Below are positions 17,363 to 25,427 of a stretch of 64,000 nucleotides of DNA, in pieces. The translations under genes were made by a program, and so were the position numbers. Location: positions 1,736,001 to 1,800,000 of the forward strand of contig OZ271831.1 of the NCBI GenBank assembly GCA_965601455.1. Direction: 5' to 3'. Position 1 is the stretch's first letter. Every line of letters begins with the position of its first letter. The notes under the pieces are model-generated. The model searched no databases. It was not told where the DNA came from and saw only the letters and a list, made by a program, of their open reading frames with translations. This stretch comes from JANQEU01 sp965601455 (GTDB lineage: Bacteria > Bacteroidota > Bacteroidia > Cytophagales > Cyclobacteriaceae).

Positions 17363-17538
17363 AAATGTTGACAACCAGCTAAATGGATATTCTTTTGATG
17401 GATAGTAGGCTGATCGGGTAGTTAATATCGATTTAGTTGAAAATCTACCGTTTACAGTTAGCTATCACAAAAGTCCCTCGAGGATAAATAGTAGCAACAG
17501 AGAATTTGTTTATTTCCGGGGGGTATTTGATTCGAGCA

Positions 17539-18135
17539 TTAATTGTCCAATCGATTCTCTATATGATTCAGTAATTCCTCAGAATCAATAAAGTAAAAAA
17601 CGACCTGTTGCGTCCCACCGGAGTTGACCACATTATAGGTCATGGTGTCGTTTATGGAACCAGCAAATCCTACACCTAACTTAGTAGTTAGATTATCTGT
17701 GCCAACAGTTGTCATAATATCCTGCGGTTGACAGTTTCGAATCTTTAAACCCCGAAACATCCACATGTACTGGTTCCTCGAAAAGATTTTGAATCTCAAT
17801 ACATCTCCCATCTCAGACCCAGGATTAGGAAAGAGTTCAATTTCTCTTACATAGTCTCCAACCATTCCGAATCTCAGGCCATAACCAGGATAAAACAGAT
17901 GGGTTATTTCATCGTCGTTCGAAGTCAAATTTGTAGTGCCCAGTCTTGACTCAATATCAGCTAATTTTGCTCCAATCTTTATGCCGTTGAAATAGCAAAT
18001 TCCTTCTTCAATTTGGAGTTCCAATACTACTATTTCAGGTTCTTTGAATTCGGCATTCTCCATATCGCTGACTTGAGCAAGAGCGGAAAATAGTACAGCG
18101 AAAGTCAAGAAAAAGAGCGTAGTTTTGATGTTCAT
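17539..18135 (-). CDS. Secreted protein of unknown function
   Basis: 198 residues from the ATG at 18135, preferred over a TTG at 18147 because it starts a normal signal peptide (MNIKTTLFFLTFAVLFSALA). The mature part contains GICYFNGIKIGAKLADIESR and several beta-rich stretches, without a family I recognise. It diverges from holA across 63 bp, and it is about 180 bp upstream of the TonB operon on the same strand, so it may be transcribed separately. No catalytic motif visible. Confidence 0.65.
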   Translation of the reverse strand: MNIKTTLFFLTFAVLFSALAQVSDMENAEFKEPEIVVLELQIEEGICYFNGIKIGAKLADIESRLGTTNLTSNDDEITHLFYPGYGLRFGMVGDYVREIELFPNPGSEMGDVLRFKIFSRNQYMWMFRGLKIRNCQPQDIMTTVGTDNLTTKLGVGFAGSINDTMTYNVVNSGGTQQVVFYFIDSEELLNHIENRLDN

Positions 18136-18198
18136 GAGCTTATTCAATAGGTTGCGTTGAGAAGGTAAAACTAAGACAACGAATCAAATACTGGCAAC

Positions 18199-19221
18199 TT
18201 GGACTATCAAAGAATAACAAAAGATATTCACTCAGGTAAATTCGCCCCTATCTATTTCTTACAAGGTGAGGAACCTTTTTTTATTGATAATATCATCCAG
18301 CACATTGAACTGAACGCATTGGATGACACTCAAAAAAGCTTCAATCAGTACATATTCTATGGGAAGGAGACGGATATGTCCACCGTTATTAATACGGCGA
18401 GGAAATACCCAATGATGGGTGAGCGTCAGGTGGTCATTGTAAAGGAAGCACAGGAGTTGAAAGGTTGGAATGTGGCGGATGTTCAACAGCAACTGACGAA
18501 TTACCTTCAAAATCCGGTACCCTCAACTATTTTGGTATTTGGCTACAAGTATAAGAGCCTGGATAAAAGAACCAAACTGGCTAAAGAGATTCAGTCAGCA
18601 TCTGAATTTTTGCAATCATCAAAAATTTATGACAACCAGATACCAGGTTGGATCCAAAGCTATGCGGAAGCAAGGGGAGTAAAACTTACACAGAAGGCGA
18701 TAATGATGCTCTCGGAAAACATTGGTAACAACCTGCAAAGGCTATCAAATGAGATTGAAAAGTTACTGGTCAATGTAAAACCGGGCCAGGAAATTGACGA
18801 TGTGGCCATTCACAAATTTGTAGGCATTAGTAAGGACTATAATGTCTTTGAACTTCAACACGCAATTGCCACAGGGTCTTTTGCCAAAGCTCTCAAGATT
18901 GTCAATTATTTCGGAGCAAATCCTAACAGTCATCCCATCATATTGACTATAGCCAACCTATTCAATTATTTCAGCAAATTGTTGTTAATACATGATTCAG
19001 GTTCCACGGATAAGAATACAGTTTCCAGGGTAATTGGTGTGCCCCCTTTTTATGCGAGTGAATACCTTGCGGCTTCGAATAGGTATCCCAGGGAAAAAGT
19101 TGTGGCAAATATCTTATTACTTGCAGAAACCGACTTACGGTCAAAAGGAATAGGCTACAATACCGGTAAAGACAAGGAAGCGGGTTTACTGAAGGAATTA
19201 ATTTATAGGATAATTCATTGA
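18199..19221 (+). CDS. holA: DNA polymerase III subunit delta
   Basis: 340 residues, close to the 343 of the E. coli protein. Features of the clamp-loader delta subunit are an N-terminal YFLQGEEPFFIDNIIQHIE segment, MMGERQVVIVKEA, and the C-terminal helical collar with ELQHAIATGSFAKALKIV and NTGKDKEAGLLKELIYRII. It opens the sliding clamp during replication. The start codon is TTG at 18199; no in-frame ATG nearby would keep the conserved N-terminus. It is the first plus-strand gene of a housekeeping run and stands alone before the SPOR protein gene 208 bp on. Confidence 0.92.
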   Translation: MDYQRITKDIHSGKFAPIYFLQGEEPFFIDNIIQHIELNALDDTQKSFNQYIFYGKETDMSTVINTARKYPMMGERQVVIVKEAQELKGWNVADVQQQLTNYLQNPVPSTILVFGYKYKSLDKRTKLAKEIQSASEFLQSSKIYDNQIPGWIQSYAEARGVKLTQKAIMMLSENIGNNLQRLSNEIEKLLVNVKPGQEIDDVAIHKFVGISKDYNVFELQHAIATGSFAKALKIVNYFGANPNSHPIILTIANLFNYFSKLLLIHDSGSTDKNTVSRVIGVPPFYASEYLAASNRYPREKVVANILLLAETDLRSKGIGYNTGKDKEAGLLKELIYRIIH

Positions 19222-19393
19222 TTGACAGGTATTTAAATCTTGAGAAGGAAATAAATCGCTCGTATTAAGGAATTGAATTACAATCACATAAGTAAAAAGT
19301 CAGATATTTGTGAGGCGCTGTTACTATACGAGCCTAACAAATGACTTGCTGATACCTCATAATTGACGCTGTGAGCAGCTCCTTTGGAAATAA

Positions 19394-19401
19394 TAATTTT
19401 G
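19394..19401 (+). promoter_or_regulatory. Bacteroidota -7 box upstream of the SPOR protein gene
   Basis: TAATTTTG at 19394-19401 matches the TAnnTTTG element. It would start transcription near 19408, about 22 bp before the ATG at 19430. No good -33 TTG at the expected 19-21 bp distance was found, so confidence is moderate. Confidence 0.45.
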
Positions 19402-19429
19402 TATTAAATTGATTTCGTAAATCTTAATT

Positions 19430-20500
19430 ATGGCAGACGAAAAAAATCAAGGACAAGATCCTGAAGATGAGAATAAGGATCAATTCGATGATGATGAGGA
19501 CTTTGGTCTACCCGATCTTGAATACGACGAACTAGACGACGAAGACGATTTTGAGGAGGATATGGAAGTGCCGGATGACTTCGACGATGAGGTTTTCGGT
19601 GAAGATGATCTGGATGACGAAGAATCTGTAGACACTCCGGAAGCAAGTTCATCGACTGCCGATGAGGACGAGGATATTGAAGTAGATCTTTCTGAGATGG
19701 ACGATATCGATGTGGATAGTATGGACCTCGATGATATTGAGGATATAGACATATCGGATGAGGAGCTTCAAAAAGAATTAGATAAGCTTGACGAAGAAGA
19801 TCTCGATGCTCCAGTAGAGGGAGAAGATAACGAACCCGAAACCGCTGAGTTTTACGAAGAAGAAAGCTTCGAAGACTTTGAAGAGAAGGAAGACGTGATT
19901 TCTGATGTTTTTGGTGCGGACTCTTCCTCAGGAAATCAAGATGTTCTTGGCAAAGACTTTAAAGACAAGTTGGTTTCAGGACCAACCACTTCAACCTATT
20001 CATACAACCCCAACAAAGCGGGTGCGAGAAGAGGTTTCGCAAGGATTGTAATCATCGGTACTCTGGTGATAACAGCGGTAGCAATTGTATTCTATTTCTT
20101 ATATCCAGGTGGAGGGGAAGAGGAACCGGAAGTGGCAGAGGTAGTACAACCCGTTGCAACACCGCAACCTGAACCGGAGCCTGAACCGGAGCCTGAGCCT
20201 GAACCAGAGCCGGCAGCTGACCAACCTACGCAAGTACAAAGTGGACAAATATCTGAGCTTCAAAATCAAAATGGTAATGCATACATTGTTGTATCCAGCT
20301 TTTTCGATGGAGATTTGGCGATGGATCATGCCAAGGAATTAGCGGCTCAGGGTCACAGCCCTTACATCATTCCACCGTTCGGTCGACATCGGTTCTATAG
20401 GGTAGCAATTGCTGAGTTTTCTTCATTTAGCGCGGCTAACAGTAACATCCCTAATTATCAGGGTGAATTTGGAAGCGACATCTGGGCATTGAGGTACTAG
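19430..20500 (+). CDS. Highly acidic single-span membrane protein with C-terminal SPOR domain
   Basis: 356 residues. Residues 1-185 are extremely rich in Asp and Glu (cytoplasmic by the positive-inside cue RRGFAR before the helix). One membrane helix lies at about 201-223, followed by a periplasmic Pro-Glu repeat linker (about 240-265) and a SPOR domain at 276-356. SPOR domains bind denuded peptidoglycan at division sites, so a cell-division or cell-wall role is likely. The gene ends 13 bp before folC. The long acidic cytoplasmic tail is unusual and might bind a basic partner. Confidence 0.82.
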   Translation: MADEKNQGQDPEDENKDQFDDDEDFGLPDLEYDELDDEDDFEEDMEVPDDFDDEVFGEDDLDDEESVDTPEASSSTADEDEDIEVDLSEMDDIDVDSMDLDDIEDIDISDEELQKELDKLDEEDLDAPVEGEDNEPETAEFYEEESFEDFEEKEDVISDVFGADSSSGNQDVLGKDFKDKLVSGPTTSTYSYNPNKAGARRGFARIVIIGTLVITAVAIVFYFLYPGGGEEEPEVAEVVQPVATPQPEPEPEPEPEPEPEPAADQPTQVQSGQISELQNQNGNAYIVVSSFFDGDLAMDHAKELAAQGHSPYIIPPFGRHRFYRVAIAEFSSFSAANSNIPNYQGEFGSDIWALRY

Positions 20501-20513
20501 TTTTTGTGCCTAC

Positions 20514-21797
20514 TTGATGGATTATAACCAGACGCTGGAATTCTTATATTCTCGTCTACCCTTTTTCCAGAGAGATGGAAAAAAAGCGTATAAACCAGAT
20601 TTAAGCCGAACAACGGAGTTACTTTCTATTCTAGGAGAACCTCATCTTAAGTTTAAATCCGTTCACATCGCGGGTACTAATGGAAAAGGATCCAGTGCAC
20701 ACGCCTTGCATTCAATAATATCCAAGGCGGGATACAAAACTGGTCTTTACACATCCCCTCATCTGAAAAGGTTTACTGAGAGAATAAAGGTCAATGGAGA
20801 TGAGATTGAGGATTCAAGTGTTGTTCATTTTGTTGAGAAGCTGGTAGATGACATAACGACAATAAATCCAAGCTTTTTTGAACTTACGGTTGCAATGGCC
20901 TTCGACTACTTTGCGGCTCGGGAGGTGGACATTGCGGTGGTTGAGGTGGGTCTTGGCGGAAGGTTAGATAGTACCAATGTTATCACACCTGAAGTAAGTC
21001 TAATCACAAATATCGGTTATGATCATCAGGATCTATTGGGAGAAACACTGGTAGAAATCGCAGGTGAAAAGGCGGGAATTATCAAAGCAGGCGTACCTGT
21101 AGTCATTGGGTCTCATCAACCGGAAGTAGAAAACGTGTTTAAGGACAAAGCATTGCGGCTGAAAGCACCTTACAACAATAAGGCCGCTGAATATCAATTA
21201 AGTACATCAGTATTCCACGATTTGAATAGAAAATCGGTTTTCAAGACATCTGATAAAGAGTGGAGAATTTCGACGGATGTCTGGGTCGACTATTTTCAAA
21301 GGAATATTCCAGGAGTCCTTGAAACCGTAGAGGAATTAAGGCTAATCGGTTACAAGATTTCGGATAAGGATGTTGCTGAAGGTTTAGCTGTAGTATCCGA
21401 ATATTCTGGATTAAAAGGAAGAGGACAAATTCTTCAGGAAAGCCCGCTTATGGTTGCAGATGTAAGTCATAACGCGGAGGGGTTTACCATTTTATTTGAT
21501 AATCTTGAATCATTGGAATTCTCCAATCTAATTATCGTACTGGGTATGGTAAATGACAAAAACATGGACAAGGTTACCAGAATCTTTCCTGTTAACGCTT
21601 ATTACTATTTTACCTCAGCGGATGGCCCAAGATCGATGGAAGCCAAAAAGCTGATGCAGCATTTTGACCACTTAAAAGGTGAAGTTGTAAATGGTGTTAA
21701 TAATGCTGTTCGATCTGCAAAAGCCAGGGCAGAAAAGAATGACCTGATTTTGATAACAGGAAGTACTTTTGTGGTAGCCGAACTGGAAGAGCTTTGA
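20514..21797 (+). CDS. folC: Bifunctional folylpolyglutamate synthase/dihydrofolate synthase
   Basis: 427 residues, the normal length. The P-loop is HIAGTNGKGSSAH (G54-S61), and the Mur ligase-family motifs TNIGYDHQDLLG and VADVSHNAEG are present. It adds glutamate to dihydropteroate or reduced folates in the cytoplasm, making and retaining folate cofactors. A second methionine immediately follows the first. The stop overlaps the TTG start of trmB by 4 bp (TTGA), which suggests coupling of the two genes. Confidence 0.93.
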   Translation: MMDYNQTLEFLYSRLPFFQRDGKKAYKPDLSRTTELLSILGEPHLKFKSVHIAGTNGKGSSAHALHSIISKAGYKTGLYTSPHLKRFTERIKVNGDEIEDSSVVHFVEKLVDDITTINPSFFELTVAMAFDYFAAREVDIAVVEVGLGGRLDSTNVITPEVSLITNIGYDHQDLLGETLVEIAGEKAGIIKAGVPVVIGSHQPEVENVFKDKALRLKAPYNNKAAEYQLSTSVFHDLNRKSVFKTSDKEWRISTDVWVDYFQRNIPGVLETVEELRLIGYKISDKDVAEGLAVVSEYSGLKGRGQILQESPLMVADVSHNAEGFTILFDNLESLEFSNLIIVLGMVNDKNMDKVTRIFPVNAYYYFTSADGPRSMEAKKLMQHFDHLKGEVVNGVNNAVRSAKARAEKNDLILITGSTFVVAELEEL

Positions 21798-22471
21798 GTA
21801 GGAATAAAACACAAAAATTCAGGGATAATGAGCAACGTGACAACGTTGTCCAGGAGGGAAAAGAGTGGTTTGAAAACATCAAAGGAAACTGGCGACAGTA
21901 CTTCAAAAACGATCGTCCGTTGGTATTGGAGTTAGCCTGTGGTCGGGGTGAGTATTCAGTAGGATTAGCTAGAGAAAATCCAGGCACCAATTATGTCGGA
22001 ATAGACATTAAAGGGGATAGACTCTGGAAGGGGAGTGGTATTGCCATTGACGAGCAACTTTCAAATGTGGCATTTCTACGAACAGATCTAAGAGTACTGG
22101 ATAAATTCTTCGAGGTCGATGAGGTTGATGAGATTTGGTTGACTCATCCAGACCCCAGACCGAGAAAACGGGATGTTAAAAGAAGACTGACACATCCCCG
22201 GTTCATGGAGCTATACAAAAGCATACTAAAGCACGATGGATGGTTCCGGTTTAAAACGGATAATACCGGATTATTCGACTTCACTCTTGAAATGATCTCT
22301 TCCGGTCAAATTAAAGTCAAAAACCTGGAGAAAACATATGATCTTTATACCTCGGATTTGATTTCAGAGCATTATGGCATAATAACCCGTTATGAGAAAA
22401 AGTTTACAGATGCCGGGGAGACTATAAAGTATATGAAATTTCAATTCGATGAACCATTGCGAGATCAATAG
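21794..22471 (+). CDS. trmB: tRNA (guanine-N7-)-methyltransferase
   Basis: 225 residues. The SAM-binding motif LELACGRGEYSVGLA and acidic GIDIKGDRLWKG are followed by THPDPRPRKRDVKRRL, the family's (F)PDPWPKKRHxKRR motif with changes at the start and at W (R here). TDNTGLFDFTLE matches the conserved C-terminal block. It methylates G46 of tRNAs. The start codon is TTG overlapping the folC stop. The motif changes are within what Bacteroidota members show; activity is likely. Confidence 0.9.
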   Translation: MSRNKTQKFRDNEQRDNVVQEGKEWFENIKGNWRQYFKNDRPLVLELACGRGEYSVGLARENPGTNYVGIDIKGDRLWKGSGIAIDEQLSNVAFLRTDLRVLDKFFEVDEVDEIWLTHPDPRPRKRDVKRRLTHPRFMELYKSILKHDGWFRFKTDNTGLFDFTLEMISSGQIKVKNLEKTYDLYTSDLISEHYGIITRYEKKFTDAGETIKYMKFQFDEPLRDQ

Positions 22472-22483
22472 AATTAAACATAT

Positions 22484-23089
22484 ATGATCCAGGAATTTCA
22501 AATGGAATTGTTGCAGGAGTCGTTGGACAACACTCTCACTAAAGCAGCCAGATCAATGGAGAAGATGCTGAAAATCAGAATTCAGTACGACATAATTGGT
22601 TTTGGTGAGGGCCCAATGGATCGTATTCCTGAATTCGACCCATTAGGCCGATTTAAAGTACATCTTGTGAAAATCCCATTCAAAGGGGAAATCAAGGGAG
22701 CATTCTATTTTGTAATCAACCAGCACGAGACGGAATTGATCAATAGCGTATGTGTTCCTAAGAGTATCAACAGCAATCTCAGTAAGAAATCAGAAAATGT
22801 GAACATGCAGGTCGGCTTCATCTCCGAGGTCAATAACTTGATCACATCAATCTCTTTAACAGAGATTTCAGAGTTTCTGGGTGTCCAGCTTTTTGCTCAG
22901 GTACCTCAGTTTCATGTATTGCAGGGAGAAATGGTGAATGACTACCTGGAGACAGAAAACCATAACATGGACACTCGCTTCCATGTTAAATCCTCGCTCA
23001 CCGGAGTTGTGGTTAACATTTCGCCCTATTTTCTATGGATGCTTGATGAGAGCTTCATAGACAAGTTAAACCTGAACATTGTATCCTAA
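22484..23089 (+). CDS. CheC/CheX-like protein, orphan
   Basis: 201 residues, no signal peptide or membrane helix. Helix-strand patterns LLQESLDNTLTKAARSMEKM and VNNLITSISLTEISEFLGV resemble the paired alpha/beta repeats of CheC/CheX/FliY phosphatases, and the C-terminus VVVNISPYFLWMLDESFID fits the family's beta sheet. The canonical (D/S)xxxExxN motifs are not clear: an E-x-x-N (EVNN) is present near residue 115. No chemotaxis genes are nearby. It sits 12 bp after trmB and converges with the TrpF-like gene (4-bp overlap). Fold assignment is tentative; a response-regulator partner is inferred. Confidence 0.45.
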   Translation: MIQEFQMELLQESLDNTLTKAARSMEKMLKIRIQYDIIGFGEGPMDRIPEFDPLGRFKVHLVKIPFKGEIKGAFYFVINQHETELINSVCVPKSINSNLSKKSENVNMQVGFISEVNNLITSISLTEISEFLGVQLFAQVPQFHVLQGEMVNDYLETENHNMDTRFHVKSSLTGVVVNISPYFLWMLDESFIDKLNLNIVS

Positions 23090-23670
23090 TCTTCTTCCAG
23101 GAGCTCCAAAACATCCATAATTAGACCATAGTCTTTAAATCCGGGTTGTTCTTCTGGCGTACCCTTAAGCTGAATTCCAAACCAATCCGTTCCTATACTC
23201 TGTACTTTATCAACGGTAAATTCCGTATCCAGAATAAGGTTTGAGAAATCTGATAGTTCTGAATACACACTCGCTACCTCATTGATATTTTCTATTCGAA
23301 GAATACAATACTTACCAGCTGACTGTGTTCTTTCGATGGTCTTTTGGAAGTCACTACTGATGTTTAGAACCAGAGGTTTATTTATTGACTCTAATTCCGG
23401 CAGTAAATCGATCCTTGCAGTCTCCACAAGGTCAAAATCATAGTTTTGGACTCCTGCTTTAATTTCCTCCAGTCCTTGATTACCAAACTCACCGCAGGTC
23501 TGAATTCCGGATACCCATCCGGTTATATCTCTGAAAGTTTCGGGGCTCACATAATCTTCGGAGGTGGGGTCAGTGTTAAATCCTAAAATATTAACCATCA
23601 TACCGGAGCAATAACGGGCATCGCTGAGATTGGAGACTCCACTGATTTTGACAAACTTTTTTAAAGACAT
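23086..23670 (-). CDS. Phosphoribosylanthranilate isomerase-like protein lacking the catalytic Cys
   Basis: 194 residues from the ATG at 23670, which starts at MSLKKFVKISGVSNLSDARY; longer readings add an implausible N-terminus. The opening matches TrpF (KICG...DA), but the general-base cysteine is serine here (KISG). The later GGTG phosphate loop is also absent, although an aspartate (LILDTEF) is in a similar place. A (beta/alpha)8 barrel is likely, while PRAI activity is doubtful. There are no trp genes around. It converges with the CheC-like gene and is 39 bp downstream of the M61-like peptidase gene. Confidence 0.6.
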   Translation of the reverse strand: MSLKKFVKISGVSNLSDARYCSGMMVNILGFNTDPTSEDYVSPETFRDITGWVSGIQTCGEFGNQGLEEIKAGVQNYDFDLVETARIDLLPELESINKPLVLNISSDFQKTIERTQSAGKYCILRIENINEVASVYSELSDFSNLILDTEFTVDKVQSIGTDWFGIQLKGTPEEQPGFKDYGLIMDVLELLEED

Positions 23671-23708
23671 ATTTAGTGGTTGAAAATGCTGAGAATGGGT
23701 GCAAATTA

Positions 23709-25271
23709 CTAATTGAGAAGCGAACTCCATGCATCAAATAATGCTTGTTCCGATGGGTCAGGATCAGGTAGCCTTCTCAGGTAGTTACTCATGGGCCGAT
23801 ACTCAAGTGCGATTTTTTTAAAGTATTCTTGATAAGGCAGTGGTTTAGCAGATTTTATGTAATCCTGGATGAACTCTTCAATTTCTGGATAAGTGAGATC
23901 TACTATGAGCTCAAAAAAATCCTCATCATCAAAGCTCTGATTTGGTCCATATAGGTCTAACAATTCAAAAATTAACTCCCTGAGCCCAGTTTTTCCATCC
24001 GATAGTTCCAATAACCGAATATCCAACAGAAAAGCGGTGAGTGCCCCCTTGTTGTAAATATTCACGAACTGTGCATTTCCTTCGGGAGTGTAAGACTTCA
24101 AACTGATGTCAGATAAGCTAAAGGTCGGATCAAATAGTGTGCGGTCAATCCGTATTTTTGAGGTAATGTCAGTAAACAGTTGCTGTTCTGACAGGCTTCC
24201 TCCCCGGAATTGCATCATTCGCGAAGCCCATTCCGTGACACCTTCATAAAACCATAAATGTTCTGAAGCTACAGGTTCAGAAAAGTTGTAGTTCGCTATA
24301 ATTTCACTCTGGATATTCAAGGGAGTAACAATGTGAAAAAATTCATGGGCCATAATGTTTCGAAAAAGCCGTGAACTTGATGTAGAATATGCATCATCTC
24401 GCAAGGCGTATACGCTACTTTGTTTGTGTTCTAAAGCACCGACATTGAGGTTATCGAAATGAAAGAGAAATTGATATTCAGGAACTAAAAGATTTCCAAG
24501 AAAAGTATTGGCGTTGTCGATAACGACTTTAGCATCTTCGAATAGCAATTCCGTATTCAGTTTGCCGGAAAATTGGTAGGCGGAAAGACCAACAATTGTA
24601 CCATCGACAGATATTTCATATTGTTTGAGTTTCCCCAGAAGAATGGGTGAGTCCGCGAGTTGGTCATAGTCACTGGCAAGCCACGTTTTGGAATCCACTT
24701 GCTGCAAAGCGGACCCTGCTTTCCATTTATCCGGGTAGGAGATCTGAATGTAATAAGGTCGTTCCTTTTCACCTTCAGGATATCCGATAATAGCCGGAAG
24801 GTTCATCAACGCATGATCCGATTCTATGGAAGTACCGGCTGCACGAAAAATAGGATTTACCCGAAGAGTGGTATCCCAGGTTTCACGGATTTCATATTTA
24901 AAGTATGAGACATCATCGGGATAAGTAATTAGCCATTGATTGGTGTTTAACTGACTGACTTCAATAGGAGAGTGATTATTGTCGTACGCCTGAAAGGATC
25001 TTACGAACCTCCCGAAATTACTGAACCTATAAGTGCCTGGAATGACGGCTGGAAATTGGAATACGGGACTGTTTTCAAGTTTATTCCCAAAGAAATGTAC
25101 AATGAAAGCATCGTTCTTAGCGTCACCTACCTCCACGGACACAAAAAATTCCTCATCCAAATCAACACTTTTCGGTATGGCTGGAATGGACTGCTTAACC
25201 GAGTCATTGCCATTTTCGGTGCAAGCCAACAGGATTAGTGCAAAAAACAGTAGAAATAGTATGCGATTCAT
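23709..25271 (-). CDS. M61-like zinc metallopeptidase, lipoprotein
   Basis: 520 residues from the ATG at 25271, chosen because it opens a lipoprotein signal (MNRILFLLFFALILLAC). The zinc site is H309-E310-F-F-H313, followed by the M61-type helix; AHEFFHIVTPLN is close to the glycyl aminopeptidase family consensus. The N-terminal beta domain (DAFIVHFFGNKLENSPVFQF region) also fits the family. There is no C-terminal PDZ domain, so it is the short form. It probably acts in the periplasm or at the cell surface on peptides. Downstream lies the TrpF-like gene on the same strand. Confidence 0.85.
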   Translation of the reverse strand: MNRILFLLFFALILLACTENGNDSVKQSIPAIPKSVDLDEEFFVSVEVGDAKNDAFIVHFFGNKLENSPVFQFPAVIPGTYRFSNFGRFVRSFQAYDNNHSPIEVSQLNTNQWLITYPDDVSYFKYEIRETWDTTLRVNPIFRAAGTSIESDHALMNLPAIIGYPEGEKERPYYIQISYPDKWKAGSALQQVDSKTWLASDYDQLADSPILLGKLKQYEISVDGTIVGLSAYQFSGKLNTELLFEDAKVVIDNANTFLGNLLVPEYQFLFHFDNLNVGALEHKQSSVYALRDDAYSTSSSRLFRNIMAHEFFHIVTPLNIQSEIIANYNFSEPVASEHLWFYEGVTEWASRMMQFRGGSLSEQQLFTDITSKIRIDRTLFDPTFSLSDISLKSYTPEGNAQFVNIYNKGALTAFLLDIRLLELSDGKTGLRELIFELLDLYGPNQSFDDEDFFELIVDLTYPEIEEFIQDYIKSAKPLPYQEYFKKIALEYRPMSNYLRRLPDPDPSEQALFDAWSSLLN

Positions 25272-25427
25272 AAGATGATTTGCTTCTACAATAAACGCGA
25301 AACAGGTGCTGGGAGTTGATCCATTAAGATAAAGAAGCATCCACTGCCGGAATAATCCTTTCAATTACGACGGTGATACTTCATGTTTGGGAAAACGTAA
25401 TTTTTATTACTTAACCAATAGAATACG

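Noticed and set aside
19480..19752. Serine-rich reverse-strand reading frame
   Set aside because: It is the complement of the Asp/Glu-rich part of the SPOR protein gene; the composition is a by-product of GAT/GAG codons.
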